A stretch of 33,348 nt of DNA from Acidobacteriota bacterium (lineage in GTDB: Bacteria; Acidobacteriota; Thermoanaerobaculia; Thermoanaerobaculales; Sulfomarinibacteraceae): the NCBI GenBank assembly GCA_022340665.1, contig JAJDNM010000044.1, positions 1 through 33,348 of the forward strand, read 5' to 3'. This document shows, piece by piece, positions 17,931-27,965 of this stretch (the stretch's first letter is position 1; the number at the start of each line of letters is the position of its first letter). The notes below the pieces were generated by a model that had not been told where the DNA came from, made no database searches, and saw nothing but the letters and a program-made list of their open reading frames with translations. Position numbers and translations under genes: made by a program.

Positions 17931-19133
17931 TCACGCCGCCTCGTCGAGCTTTCTGAGCGCCTCCTTTTTGTGTTCCTTGAGCAGGTCCATGTTGATGTAA
18001 CGGGTCGCCTCGATCCAGTTCTCGTGCATTTCCACGGTCAGTGCGCGCACCAGGCGGAGACAGCTCGCGACATTGGGGAAGATCCGGATGACTCTGGTCC
18101 GGCGCCTGATCTCCTCGTTAATCCTTTCCAGCATGTTGGTCGACTTCAGGTGTTTGTGATGCTGGATCGGGAGGCGGTAGTAGGTCAGCGTCTCCTCGAT
18201 GTTCTCCTCGACCCAGTCACAGAGCTTGGGGTACTTCTTCTGCCACTTGTCGAGCCAGGCCGCCAGGTCTCGCCGCGCCTCCTCGAGGCTCCGCCGGTCG
18301 TACAGCCACCGCAGCTCCTGCCGGCAATCGTCATCAGCCTTCCTGGGAAGGTAGTCCAGTGCGTTCCTCAGGAAGTGCACGTAGCACCGCTGCCACGCCG
18401 CCTCAGGTAGGATCTCCGCCACCGCCCGCTTCAGCCCGGCGTGATCGTCTGCGACGACAAACTCCACGCCGCTTAACCCTCTCTTGCGCAGGCCCTCGAG
18501 GAATGTCCTCCAGCTCGAAGACGTCTCCCGATTTGCCAGCTCCACGCCCAGCACACAGCGCCGACCTTCCCAATTGATACCGATCCCTGTCAGCACCGCA
18601 CGACGGCGAATTACTCCGTCCTCGCGGACCTTCTCGTACCGCGCGTCCAAAATCAGATAAGGGTAGGGCTCCTCCAGCTTCCTCGTCGCAAACTTGTCGA
18701 GCTCCGTGTCCAGCTTCTTGTTGATCCGGCTGATCGTCGACGCCGAAAACTCGTCTCCGCACAGTTGCTCGGTGATTGCTTTCACCTTCCTCGTCGACAC
18801 GCCCTGCGCGTACATCTCGGCAAGCGCCACCACCAGCGCCTTCTCACTCCGCTGATATCGCTCGAAAACTTCGGTCGAAAACCTGCCGTGACGATCCTGT
18901 GGTACACGAAGCTCCAGCTTGCCGACTCGCGTCACCAGCGTCCGCGGGTAGTACCCTGCCCGGTACCCCACCCGGGCATCGGTCCGCTCCCACTTGCCAG
19001 CTCCAATCGCCTCGTCCATCTCCGCCTCGAGCACCTCCTGCACGACTCCCTGGATCACCTCTCGAAGACCCTCATCTTTCGCGACCAGCTCTTTCCATTC
19101 CGTCGCCACACCGCTACGCTTTCTACGGGCCAT
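17931..19133 (-). CDS. IS256-family transposase
   Basis: The ATG at 19133 follows AAGGAGGAG by seven bases and gives about 400 residues, the normal IS256 length; the open frame extends to 19169 without support. It is a mutator-type DDE transposase. Visible signatures include REVIQGVVQEVLEAEMDEAIGA, WERTDARVGYRAGYYPRTLVTRVGKLELRVPQ, LILDARYEKVRE (first Asp), VVADDHAGLKRAV (second Asp), RCYVHFLRNALDYLPRK and the distal NMLERINEEIRRRTRVIRIFPN carrying the final Glu. The gene looks intact and potentially active. It copies and moves the element delimited at 17840-19213. Confidence 0.95.
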   Translation of the reverse strand: MARRKRSGVATEWKELVAKDEGLREVIQGVVQEVLEAEMDEAIGAGKWERTDARVGYRAGYYPRTLVTRVGKLELRVPQDRHGRFSTEVFERYQRSEKALVVALAEMYAQGVSTRKVKAITEQLCGDEFSASTISRINKKLDTELDKFATRKLEEPYPYLILDARYEKVREDGVIRRRAVLTGIGINWEGRRCVLGVELANRETSSSWRTFLEGLRKRGLSGVEFVVADDHAGLKRAVAEILPEAAWQRCYVHFLRNALDYLPRKADDDCRQELRWLYDRRSLEEARRDLAAWLDKWQKKYPKLCDWVEENIEETLTYYRLPIQHHKHLKSTNMLERINEEIRRRTRVIRIFPNVASCLRLVRALTVEMHENWIEATRYINMDLLKEHKKEALRKLDEAA

Positions 19134-19335
19134 GTCGCTCCTCCTTCTTCGGCGTTTTTCTCCAATCACCGGATGTAGCGGAGTCTCATGGCCCTCCTTC
19201 CTTTTTGCAGAACTATCGGCACACTACCCCTCTCCTGACGCCGATGTCGGTCACCATACCCTGATGAACACCTCCCCGCGTGCGGGCGATGAGAGGCCTT
19301 GCGAAGCCGACTCACCGCCCGGCTCGCAGGTGAGC

Positions 19336-19911
19336 TCACATCACCGGCGGTTCGATCGCGTCAGGCACCTGGTTCGAGATCGGCGGCAGCGACTGCAGAA
19401 AGGCGAAGATGGCCCGCAGATCCTCCTCGGGTGCGGTCGCGAGGTTGAACCAGGGCATCGGCGGCAGGATCGGTCGGCCGATACCCCGGTGGGTCCCGGT
19501 ATGCATCGCGTCGATGAACTCCTGGGCGGTCCAGTCGCCGCTGCCGGTATCGACGTCAGGCGTCAGGTTGGCCGCGAAGGACACACCCCACGGACCCACC
19601 GCAGCGGTCATGTGCTCGTTCATCAGCACCCACTTGCCAGGACCCACCATGGCCGCGTCGTACTCGGGCAGCTCGAGGTCCTGTGGGTGGCCCGACAGCA
19701 GGCGGCTTTCGTCCGGAGCCGCGCTGCCGCCCGAGAAGACCTTCGGCGTGTGGCAGTCGTTGCAACCTCCGATGGTCACCAGGTACCTGCCGCGCTCCAC
19801 CATCTCCTCCTGGGTCGGGGGGCCAGGCTCGCTCGGAAGGCAGCCGCCCATCAGCACGACGAGCCCGAGCAGCGCCATCGTGGACACGAGAAACGAATTC
19901 AGACACTTCAT
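19336..19911 (-). CDS. Cytochrome c-type lipoprotein
   Basis: The ATG at 19911 has GGAG nine bases upstream; the open frame further upstream lacks support. The 191-residue product starts with a lipoprotein signal (KCLNSFLVSTMALLGLVVLMGGC, Cys24). A single haem-attachment motif CNDCH (Cys50, Cys53, His54) follows in RYLVTIGGCNDCHTPKVFSGG. A likely distal methionine lies in ILPPMPWFNLA, followed by the terminal helix EEDLRAIFAFLQSLPPISNQVP typical of class I cytochrome c. It is probably a membrane-anchored electron carrier facing the periplasm. It stands alone, without an adjacent oxidase or dehydrogenase, so its partner is unknown. Confidence 0.9.
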   Translation of the reverse strand: MKCLNSFLVSTMALLGLVVLMGGCLPSEPGPPTQEEMVERGRYLVTIGGCNDCHTPKVFSGGSAAPDESRLLSGHPQDLELPEYDAAMVGPGKWVLMNEHMTAAVGPWGVSFAANLTPDVDTGSGDWTAQEFIDAMHTGTHRGIGRPILPPMPWFNLATAPEEDLRAIFAFLQSLPPISNQVPDAIEPPVM

Positions 19912-20047
19912 TTCAAGATCTCCAGTCCGGTTCAGAAATTTCGGTCTGGGTGACGTCCGCAAAATGGAGACGGTTTCGCAGTTTGTCAACACGGGTCACA
20001 GCTTTCTGGAGCCAGACCTACGAGAGATCAGTTGAGAACTGCCTCAC

Positions 20048-20118
20048 GGGTGCCACGAACACATTCGTACATTCTCCTCGAAGGCCTGGTTCGAGCCAAG
20101 ACATATGAACGTGGCACC
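20048..20118. repeat. Palindromic dispersed-repeat element
   Basis: GGGTGCCACGAACACATTCG (from 20048) is mirrored by CATATGAACGTGGCACC (20102-20118). The interior adds a perfect CTCGAA / TTCGAG stem, so the whole 71 bases can fold into one hairpin. It lies between the minus-strand cytochrome c and DUF1579-like genes. Confidence 0.8.
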
Positions 20119-20204
20119 ACGGAATCAGCAACTGGAACGTCGGGAACGGCACCTGATTGATAACCTCCCAAAACGCGAACCGGAACCTCCCAGACGACGA
20201 CTGC

Positions 20205-20741
20205 CTACTTTTTGGTGCTGGTGCCTTCCATCAACAGCACCCAATTTTCACCGTCCTCTGACATTTCCCAGGTGAACTTCATCGTGTCCGGAGCGGTCAA
20301 GGTCATCGTCGCCCGGGTGTGGTAGGTCCGGCCGCCCATCGTCTCCTTGCTGAAATAGGTCCAGGTGTCGCCCTCACGAGTGCCCTCGGAGTAGGCTGAC
20401 CAGCCGTTGTTGTCGACCCCGTAGTGGGTGTAAACCTCGCGTTCCGAGTTGTAGCCGACTATCCCGAGCCCCTTGACCGGACCCATAGGGCTGGCGCCTT
20501 CCGACGTGCACACCACGTGGAACTTGGAGCCCTCGAACCAGGCGCATTCTTCGTTCCAGGACATCGGGCCCCCAGGGCCAAAGATCCCGGGCTTCAGGTC
20601 GCCCTCGCCCGACCAGGTGCCGACCCACAGTTCGAGCGCCTTGTGCTCGGCTGTCGGCTGCGGCATTTCTGGCTGTTCGGCAGACACCACCGATGCCACC
20701 AGCAAGATACAGATACAGAGTGTTCCTCGCCGCAAACTCAT
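20205..20741 (-). CDS. DUF1579-like exported protein
   Basis: This 178-residue protein starts with a signal peptide (SLRRGTLCICILLVASVVSA, cleavage before EQPEMPQP). The mature part follows the DUF1579 pattern: ALELWVGTWSGEGDL, CAWFEGSKFHVVCTSEG, GLGIVGYNSEREVYTHYGVDNNG and FTWEMSEDGENWVLLMEGTSTKK. The fold is expected to be a lipocalin-like beta-barrel, and no biochemical function is established for the family. GGAGG lies just upstream of the ATG. It appears to be a single-gene unit, with a repeat element on its 3' side. Confidence 0.85.
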   Translation of the reverse strand: MSLRRGTLCICILLVASVVSAEQPEMPQPTAEHKALELWVGTWSGEGDLKPGIFGPGGPMSWNEECAWFEGSKFHVVCTSEGASPMGPVKGLGIVGYNSEREVYTHYGVDNNGWSAYSEGTREGDTWTYFSKETMGGRTYHTRATMTLTAPDTMKFTWEMSEDGENWVLLMEGTSTKK

Positions 20742-20957
20742 ACGTCCCTCCGTGTGTTGTTTTCACGAGGCTACCACAACGTGCATTTCACATTCACATG
20801 GGCGCCATCTACCACTTCATCACCTTCTGGTCCCTAACGTGACAGTGTGATGGCGGCCATTCACAAAATCACGACTCGATGACCGCCACTCCTGTTGGTT
20901 GCTGTGTTTGGATGTGAGTGCATGCGTCGCAAGAGCACACCCCGCGCAAGGATCAAC

Positions 20958-21296
20958 TCAATCAGCAACCCTCGCCACGGCGGTATTGAACACGTCGAGT
21001 ACTTCAGCCGCGGATGAGCAATGCAAGGCGGCATTGATGAACGACCGCAGAACGGGGTCGGTTATCCAGGGAGGCGTGACGTGTCTGGGGTAGAGCCGGG
21101 CGAGCGCGGTGGCGGTGGTCGCCGCCTCGTTCGCAGTTTGAGATTCGTAGAGCTTCGAACCCAACCAACCGGAAATGGACTTCTTCACCACGACTCCGGA
21201 CTGCGCCGTACGAATGAACACCGGATCGCCATTGTCCATGCGGACATTGGCATAACACCCCGATCCCTTGTCCTGAAAGCTGTGCAAACCCGACAC
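20958..21296 (-). CDS. Small protein of unknown function, GTG start
   Basis: I do not recognise this 112-residue protein. It begins with GTG at 21294-21296, four to five bases after a strong GGAGGGG site, which is the main reason to accept it. The N-terminal half (CYANVRMDNGDPVFIRTAQSGVVVKKS) looks like beta strands. The C-terminal half (WITDPVLRSFINAALHCSSAAEVLDVFNTAVARVA) looks helical. It has no signal peptide, membrane segment or obvious catalytic motif. An AT-richer spacer separates it from the divergent dioxygenase-like gene, so the two may share a control region. Confidence 0.6.
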   Translation of the reverse strand: MSGLHSFQDKGSGCYANVRMDNGDPVFIRTAQSGVVVKKSISGWLGSKLYESQTANEAATTATALARLYPRHVTPPWITDPVLRSFINAALHCSSAAEVLDVFNTAVARVAD

Positions 21297-21567
21297 AGTG
21301 CCCCTCCAGACTGCATCTCTAATTCGTAGTTGTTCCCATTATCGGAAACTTACATACATACCCGATCTCATTTATCACGTTTTTTCTTGAGACACAACAA
21401 TCTGGCGCAGAAATCGGGTGACAAGGGTGCAGACGGGTGCCGGACCAACGGTTGCTATGGCTGCCACATCCAGAATGCACCTTTGTTGCTGATGAGTGCC
21501 CTCCGTGGAATAGCCCCCACTCGGTTGAGGGTTGCATCACAAAGCAGATGCGCAAATCGAAAGTACG

Positions 21568-22194
21568 ATGATGAGAACCGGCTTCACTACGACGGCATTG
21601 ATGATTGCAATCTTTCTGTTCGCTCCAATCTGGCCGACCGTGGCTGAAGAACCGGTCATCGGCGGCCCCTGCGAGGGTTGCGAGCTGGTTTTCGTCGGCA
21701 TGCCGGATGAACTCGAGTCCGAGGCGCGGATCGCTCCGCCGGACGAGCCCGGTGAAGCGATGCGCATCGAAGGCAGGGTCACCAGCGCTGACGGCCGGCC
21801 TGCACCCGGAATCATCGTTTACGCGTACCACACCGATGCGACCGGCATTTACCCTCGGGCGGCGACCCGGCACGGCCGGCTCCGCGGTTGGGCGCGAACC
21901 GACGACCAGGGTCGGTATGCCTTCGACACGATCCGTCCCGGGGCATACCCCGGCAGGTCGAACCCCCAGCACGTCCACATGCATATCGTCGAGCCCGGCC
22001 ACTCGACCTATTGGATCTCCAGCATCGAGTTCGAGGACGACCCACTGCTAGAAAAAAGAGCGACTCGCGACTCTGAGCGCCAGCGCGGGGGTAGTGGGCT
22101 CGTCACTCCGACACGACACGCTGGAGGTGGCTGGCTCGTCCAACGCGACATCATTCTCGGCCTGAATGTACCGGGATACGGGACCGGTCCATAA
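21568..22194 (+). CDS. Exported intradiol ring-cleavage dioxygenase-like protein
   Basis: The start is one of two adjacent ATGs (21568 or 21571), giving about 208 residues with a signal peptide (RTGFTTTALMIAIFLFAPIWPTVAEE). The mature domain is the transthyretin-like fold of catechol/protocatechuate dioxygenases: IEGRVTSADGRPAPGIIVYAYHTDATGIYP, GWARTDDQGRYAFDTIRPGAYPG and PQHVHMHIVEPG. Candidate Fe(III) ligands are both present: the tyrosines of GIYPRA and GAYPGR, and the two histidines of HVHMHI. The set matches the family, so the enzyme may be active on an aromatic substrate outside the cytoplasm. No other aromatic-degradation gene is nearby, so the substrate is unknown. Confidence 0.87.
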   Translation: MMRTGFTTTALMIAIFLFAPIWPTVAEEPVIGGPCEGCELVFVGMPDELESEARIAPPDEPGEAMRIEGRVTSADGRPAPGIIVYAYHTDATGIYPRAATRHGRLRGWARTDDQGRYAFDTIRPGAYPGRSNPQHVHMHIVEPGHSTYWISSIEFEDDPLLEKRATRDSERQRGGSGLVTPTRHAGGGWLVQRDIILGLNVPGYGTGP

Positions 22195-22243
22195 GGGCGC
22201 CCGGAGCGGCAGCTAAAAAGCGCGAACCGATTCGCACACGCGT

Positions 22244-22324
22244 GGGTGTCGCGTTCCCATCTGCACAATTTTGGGTATCCCCTCCCCCCTTGAGACAACT
22301 CGACAAACGTGAATGCGGCGCTCC
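22244..22324. repeat. Diverged palindromic dispersed-repeat element
   Basis: GGGTGTCGCGTTCCCATCTG (22244-22263) is mirrored by CAAACGTGAATGCGGCGCTC (22304-22323). Size and arm spacing match the 15748 copy. Both arms share about two thirds of the core. It sits in the spacer before the first kinase gene. Confidence 0.6.
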
Positions 22325-22419
22325 GGCTTTTGCGTCCGCATCGATGAGATCGATCAAGTATTCGATTGTCAAAATTTTAAGACAGAGATACAATCTCGAT
22401 GATTGGGGGATCCCGAACA

Positions 22420-25091
<2,672 letters not shown>

Positions 25092-25095
<4 letters not shown>

Positions 25096-25275
25096 CCCGG
25101 ACTATTCATGAGGGTTCGCCTCGAGGGCGGCGAGGTGTTGTGGCCAGTGGGGTTTGCGAACCGAGGGGCGCGCAGGCGTACTTGACGGTACGTCGAGCAC
25201 CGCGAGGCAAGCGAACACCGTTGGATGCGGCACATCGCCGGCCGCAGCAGAAGCTTCATGAATAGTCCGGGCTAG
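25092..25275. mobile_element. MITE-like 184-bp inverted-repeat element
   Basis: CCCGGACTATTCATGA (25096-25111) is repeated perfectly in inverted form at 25256-25271. Each copy is bordered by CTAG (25092-25095 and 25272-25275), which could be a 4-bp target duplication. The interior of about 144 bases has no gene but contains further imperfect inverted pairing (GTTCGCCTCG against CGAGGCAAGCGAAC). This is the structure of a miniature transposable element or a large hairpin. It provides the TAG stop of the kinase gene. I cannot assign a parent IS family from the window. Confidence 0.75.
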
Positions 25276-25321
25276 ACGCCGTCCACTGCTGTGCGGCTCG
25301 AACGCCGTTAGGTGACTGGCC

Positions 25322-26530
25322 TCAGTCGGTCATGTTTCGGCGCACGGTCTCGGGGACAGAGCGGAACACCACCCACGCTCCGAAAACACACATCAGTCCG
25401 CCGATCATGAACGGCATCTCGAACGAATGCATTGCCAGCACGCCGGCGATGAGCGGCCCGAGGGCGAGGCCGAGGCCGAAACCGATGGTGACCACACTCA
25501 TCTGCCGCCCCTCGCCGCCGCTGGACGACAAATCGGCCGCCACCGCGAACGCCGGTGCGGCGATGGCGCCGGCCGCAAGTCCCTGGACCAGGCGCACGCC
25601 AGTGAGCTGCACGGTGGAGGTGACCAGGCCCAGGAGGGCGGTGGCCGGGCCCATCAGCACCAGTCCTCCGACGAGCAGCGGTTTGCGCCCGATCCGATCC
25701 GACAACCTCCCCAGGGGCACCTGGAACAGCAGACGGCTGACCATCAACGCGCTGAAGGCGACGGAAAAGCCGAGCGCGGTCTGATCGAGACGCTCGTTGA
25801 ACTGGTGCTCGAGGGTCGTCATCATCGAAAACGAGCTGGCCATGAGGAAGGTCGCCAGTCCCGCGCCGAAGATGCCCGGGCTGATCAGCTTGGGGTCGAA
25901 GATCAGAAACCGCCCGGCGGGCCCTGCGTTCTCTATCGCCGGCGGCTCCTTGACCCACAACGAGACGATGATCAGCCCGAGCAGGACAAAAGCGGCCCCG
26001 GCGACGAACACGGAGGGGAAGCCGAAGGTCACGAGGAGGAAACCGGAGATCAACGGCCCTCCGGCAAACCCCACCATCCGCATCGTGGAGTAGATTCCCA
26101 TCGAGCTACCCCGAGTCTCGCGGCGCGTCGCGACTGCCATCAGCGCCATCGACGCAGGGATCGTCAGGGCCACACCGAAGCCCTGGAGCATACGGAGCAG
26201 CAACAGATCGATGAAGCGGGTGGCGAACAGGAAGCCAATCGTTCCAACGCACATGACGGCCAGCCCGGCGACAATCATCGGCTTCCGACGCCCGAGGCGA
26301 TCGCTCCAGGCTCCGGCGAACGACTGGAGCACGGCAGCAACCAGCCCGTAGAGGGAGAGCAGGAGGCCCACCCGGACCGTTTCCTCGATCCGGATGAGTG
26401 GGGCCGGGAGCTTGGCGACGTACAGCGGCAGGGCGATGAACAGGATGCTGTTGCCAACCGCGTCGCCCAAGCGGGCGACGGACAGCGCGATGACCGTGCG
26501 GTTGATCCCCCAGCTGTCGGCTCTTCCCAT
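25322..26530 (-). CDS. MFS transporter
   Basis: From the ATG at 26530 the protein has 402 residues and about twelve membrane segments, the standard major-facilitator size. The open frame upstream to 26713 is Arg/Pro-rich and is not typical of the family. Motif A appears in the TM2-TM3 loop as GAWSDRLGRRKPMIVAG and again between the two halves as GRLSDRIGRKPLLVGG. These signatures suit a drug/H+ antiporter-like exporter, but the substrate cannot be given. The ribosome site (AAAGGA) lies about 13 bases upstream, longer than usual. The gene converges on the first kinase, with the MITE-like repeat between them, and diverges from the SDR gene. Confidence 0.9.
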   Translation of the reverse strand: MGRADSWGINRTVIALSVARLGDAVGNSILFIALPLYVAKLPAPLIRIEETVRVGLLLSLYGLVAAVLQSFAGAWSDRLGRRKPMIVAGLAVMCVGTIGFLFATRFIDLLLLRMLQGFGVALTIPASMALMAVATRRETRGSSMGIYSTMRMVGFAGGPLISGFLLVTFGFPSVFVAGAAFVLLGLIIVSLWVKEPPAIENAGPAGRFLIFDPKLISPGIFGAGLATFLMASSFSMMTTLEHQFNERLDQTALGFSVAFSALMVSRLLFQVPLGRLSDRIGRKPLLVGGLVLMGPATALLGLVTSTVQLTGVRLVQGLAAGAIAAPAFAVAADLSSSGGEGRQMSVVTIGFGLGLALGPLIAGVLAMHSFEMPFMIGGLMCVFGAWVVFRSVPETVRRNMTD

Positions 26531-26885
26531 CAGTGTGCCGCGTCCTTTCCCGTGGGCGTCCCCGGCGGGCCGCCCGTGTCGGGGAAGTCTACCTCGCTTC
26601 AAGGGCCACGGAATACGAACCGGAATCGGTCCGTGAAGCCCGCCGGGATGGGAGCCCCTGGCAGACAAACCCCAACTTTCCAAAACCCTGAAGCCGAGTA
26701 CCGATGGGATCAACGTTTCGGAATACGAAGCGATACCAAAGCTATTAAATATGAGAGTAGTCGGAAATGCAGAAAAACGACCGCACTATCGGCGTGGAGT
26801 ACTTCGCGCGAGCGCGGTGGGATTTCTGAGTCAAGCGCCGCCCATTCCTGTCGACCATGACTGCGTTCGTGATGGAGGTATCGAA
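26531..26885. other. Divergent control region between the MFS and SDR genes
   Basis: This 355-base spacer separates two genes read away from each other, so it should hold both promoters. An AT-rich patch, GCTATTAAATATGAGAG near 26740, is a possible -10 region for the SDR gene, without a clear -35. No dispersed-repeat copy is seen here. Frames entering it from both genes are upstream extensions without coding character. Confidence 0.4.
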
Positions 26886-27662
26886 ATGACCGATTCAGCA
26901 TCGTTCGATCTGACGGGTCGCGTGGCGATCGTCACCGGCGGCAACGGCGGCATCGGCCGCGCCATCGCCCTCGGTTTCGCGCAGGCGGGCGCCGCCGTAG
27001 CGATTTTCGGCCGAAACGAAGAGAAGAATGCAGCAACACTCGCAGAGCTGGAGGCAACCGGTGCGCGAGCCATCGCCGCCACGGTGGATTTGCAGGACCG
27101 TGAAGGGCTCGAACCGGCGGTGCGTCGAGTGGAGGCTGAGCTCGGCCCGGTCGACATTCTGGTCAATAACGCAGGCATCGTCTCGCTCAGCGGCGGCATC
27201 CTACACGAGTCGCCTGAATCCTGGGACGAGGTGATAGAGATACAGCTGAGCTCGGTATTTCTGCTGTCGAAGGTCGTCGCGGCGTCGATGGCGCAGCGCG
27301 AGCACGGCAAGATCATCAACGTCGGCAGCATGTACTCATTCTTCGGATCTGGGTTGATCCCTTCCTACAGTGCCGCCAAGGGCGCGATTGTCCAGCTGAC
27401 CAAGTCGATGGCAATCGAGCTCGCCCCGAGCGGCATTCAGGTGAACGCCATTGCACCCGGGTGGGTCGAAACCGACATGACGGCGCCGGTCCGAACCGAG
27501 GATTTCAAGGCGATGAACGACGAAATCATGTCGCGGACGCCGGCGGGGCGCTGGGGTCAGACCGAGGAGATGGCTGGACCGGCGATCTTCCTGGCCTCGC
27601 AGGCCTCAGACTTCGTCACCGGCGAGACGATTCGGGTGGACGGCGGCTACGCGATTCGCTGA
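26886..27662 (+). CDS. Short-chain dehydrogenase/reductase
   Basis: The ATG at 26886 follows GGAGG by seven bases and gives 258 residues, the classical SDR length. The nucleotide-binding loop is VTGGNGGIGRA (TGxxxGxG). NNAG marks the central strand. The catalytic Ser is in NVGSMYS, Tyr161 and Lys165 are in SYSAAKG, and the C-terminus is VTGETIRVDGGYAI. The loop after strand two (FGRNEEKN) has an Arg that could favour NADPH, but this is uncertain. Overall similarity is to gluconate 5-dehydrogenase or 2-deoxygluconate dehydrogenase types; the substrate is not determined. Upstream in-frame ATG 26751 lacks a ribosome site. Confidence 0.92.
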   Translation: MTDSASFDLTGRVAIVTGGNGGIGRAIALGFAQAGAAVAIFGRNEEKNAATLAELEATGARAIAATVDLQDREGLEPAVRRVEAELGPVDILVNNAGIVSLSGGILHESPESWDEVIEIQLSSVFLLSKVVAASMAQREHGKIINVGSMYSFFGSGLIPSYSAAKGAIVQLTKSMAIELAPSGIQVNAIAPGWVETDMTAPVRTEDFKAMNDEIMSRTPAGRWGQTEEMAGPAIFLASQASDFVTGETIRVDGGYAIR

Positions 27663-27965
27663 ATCGGGAACCAGCGCCAGCCCATGATTTCTCGTGAGCG
27701 TCATCATGACTGGGCCAATCGGATCATACTTTTCACCCTGACGAGACCCCCGACCCCTGGACCTTCAGTCCCACCTGACCTCAGCCCGCAAACAAGTTCC
27801 CAAAAGTCTGGCACCCAGGAAATTGTCGGGTCTGGCACCTCCATGTGATGCAACATCGTGCTTGGGTACCACACCTCGCTGTGGCTCGGCGTCGCCACGT
27901 AACACCGTTCCCTGCTCTGTTAAAATCTTCGCAGGAAGGGTCACATAATCGACGATACAACGCCG
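27663..27965. other. Intergenic region before the second kinase gene
   Basis: This 303-base spacer carries repeat-family fragments at about 27806-27875. An AGGAAGGG purine run near 27932 lies too far from the annotated kinase ATG to serve it directly; a non-standard ATA codon in the same frame lies at 27945. No other gene is visible. Confidence 0.4.
27806..27875. repeat. Degraded dispersed-repeat cluster
   Basis: Two TCTGGCACC copies about 23 bases apart are followed by TTGGGTACCACACC. All are fragments or variants of the GGGTGCCAC core in both orientations. Confidence 0.45.

Larger units (their letters stand above)
17840..19213 (-). mobile_element. Complete IS256-family insertion sequence
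   Basis: The 1374-bp element is bounded by inverted ends sharing GTTCTGCAAAAAGG (17840-17853, and inverted at 19200-19213). A second shared block, CATGAGACTCC, is adjacent on the left (17854-17864) but separated by nine extra bases on the right (19180-19190). One intact transposase gene fills the interior. No matching 8-9 bp target duplication is visible at the two edges, so the insertion may be old or rearranged. Confidence 0.88.

Noticed and set aside
21319-22002. 227-residue minus-strand frame opposite the dioxygenase-like gene
   Set aside because: The plus strand has a signal peptide and all four iron ligands; this frame has no motif.
25427-26860. 477-residue plus-strand frame opposite the MFS gene
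   Set aside because: It is a polar, Gln/Glu/Arg-rich shadow of a membrane protein with two motif A copies.
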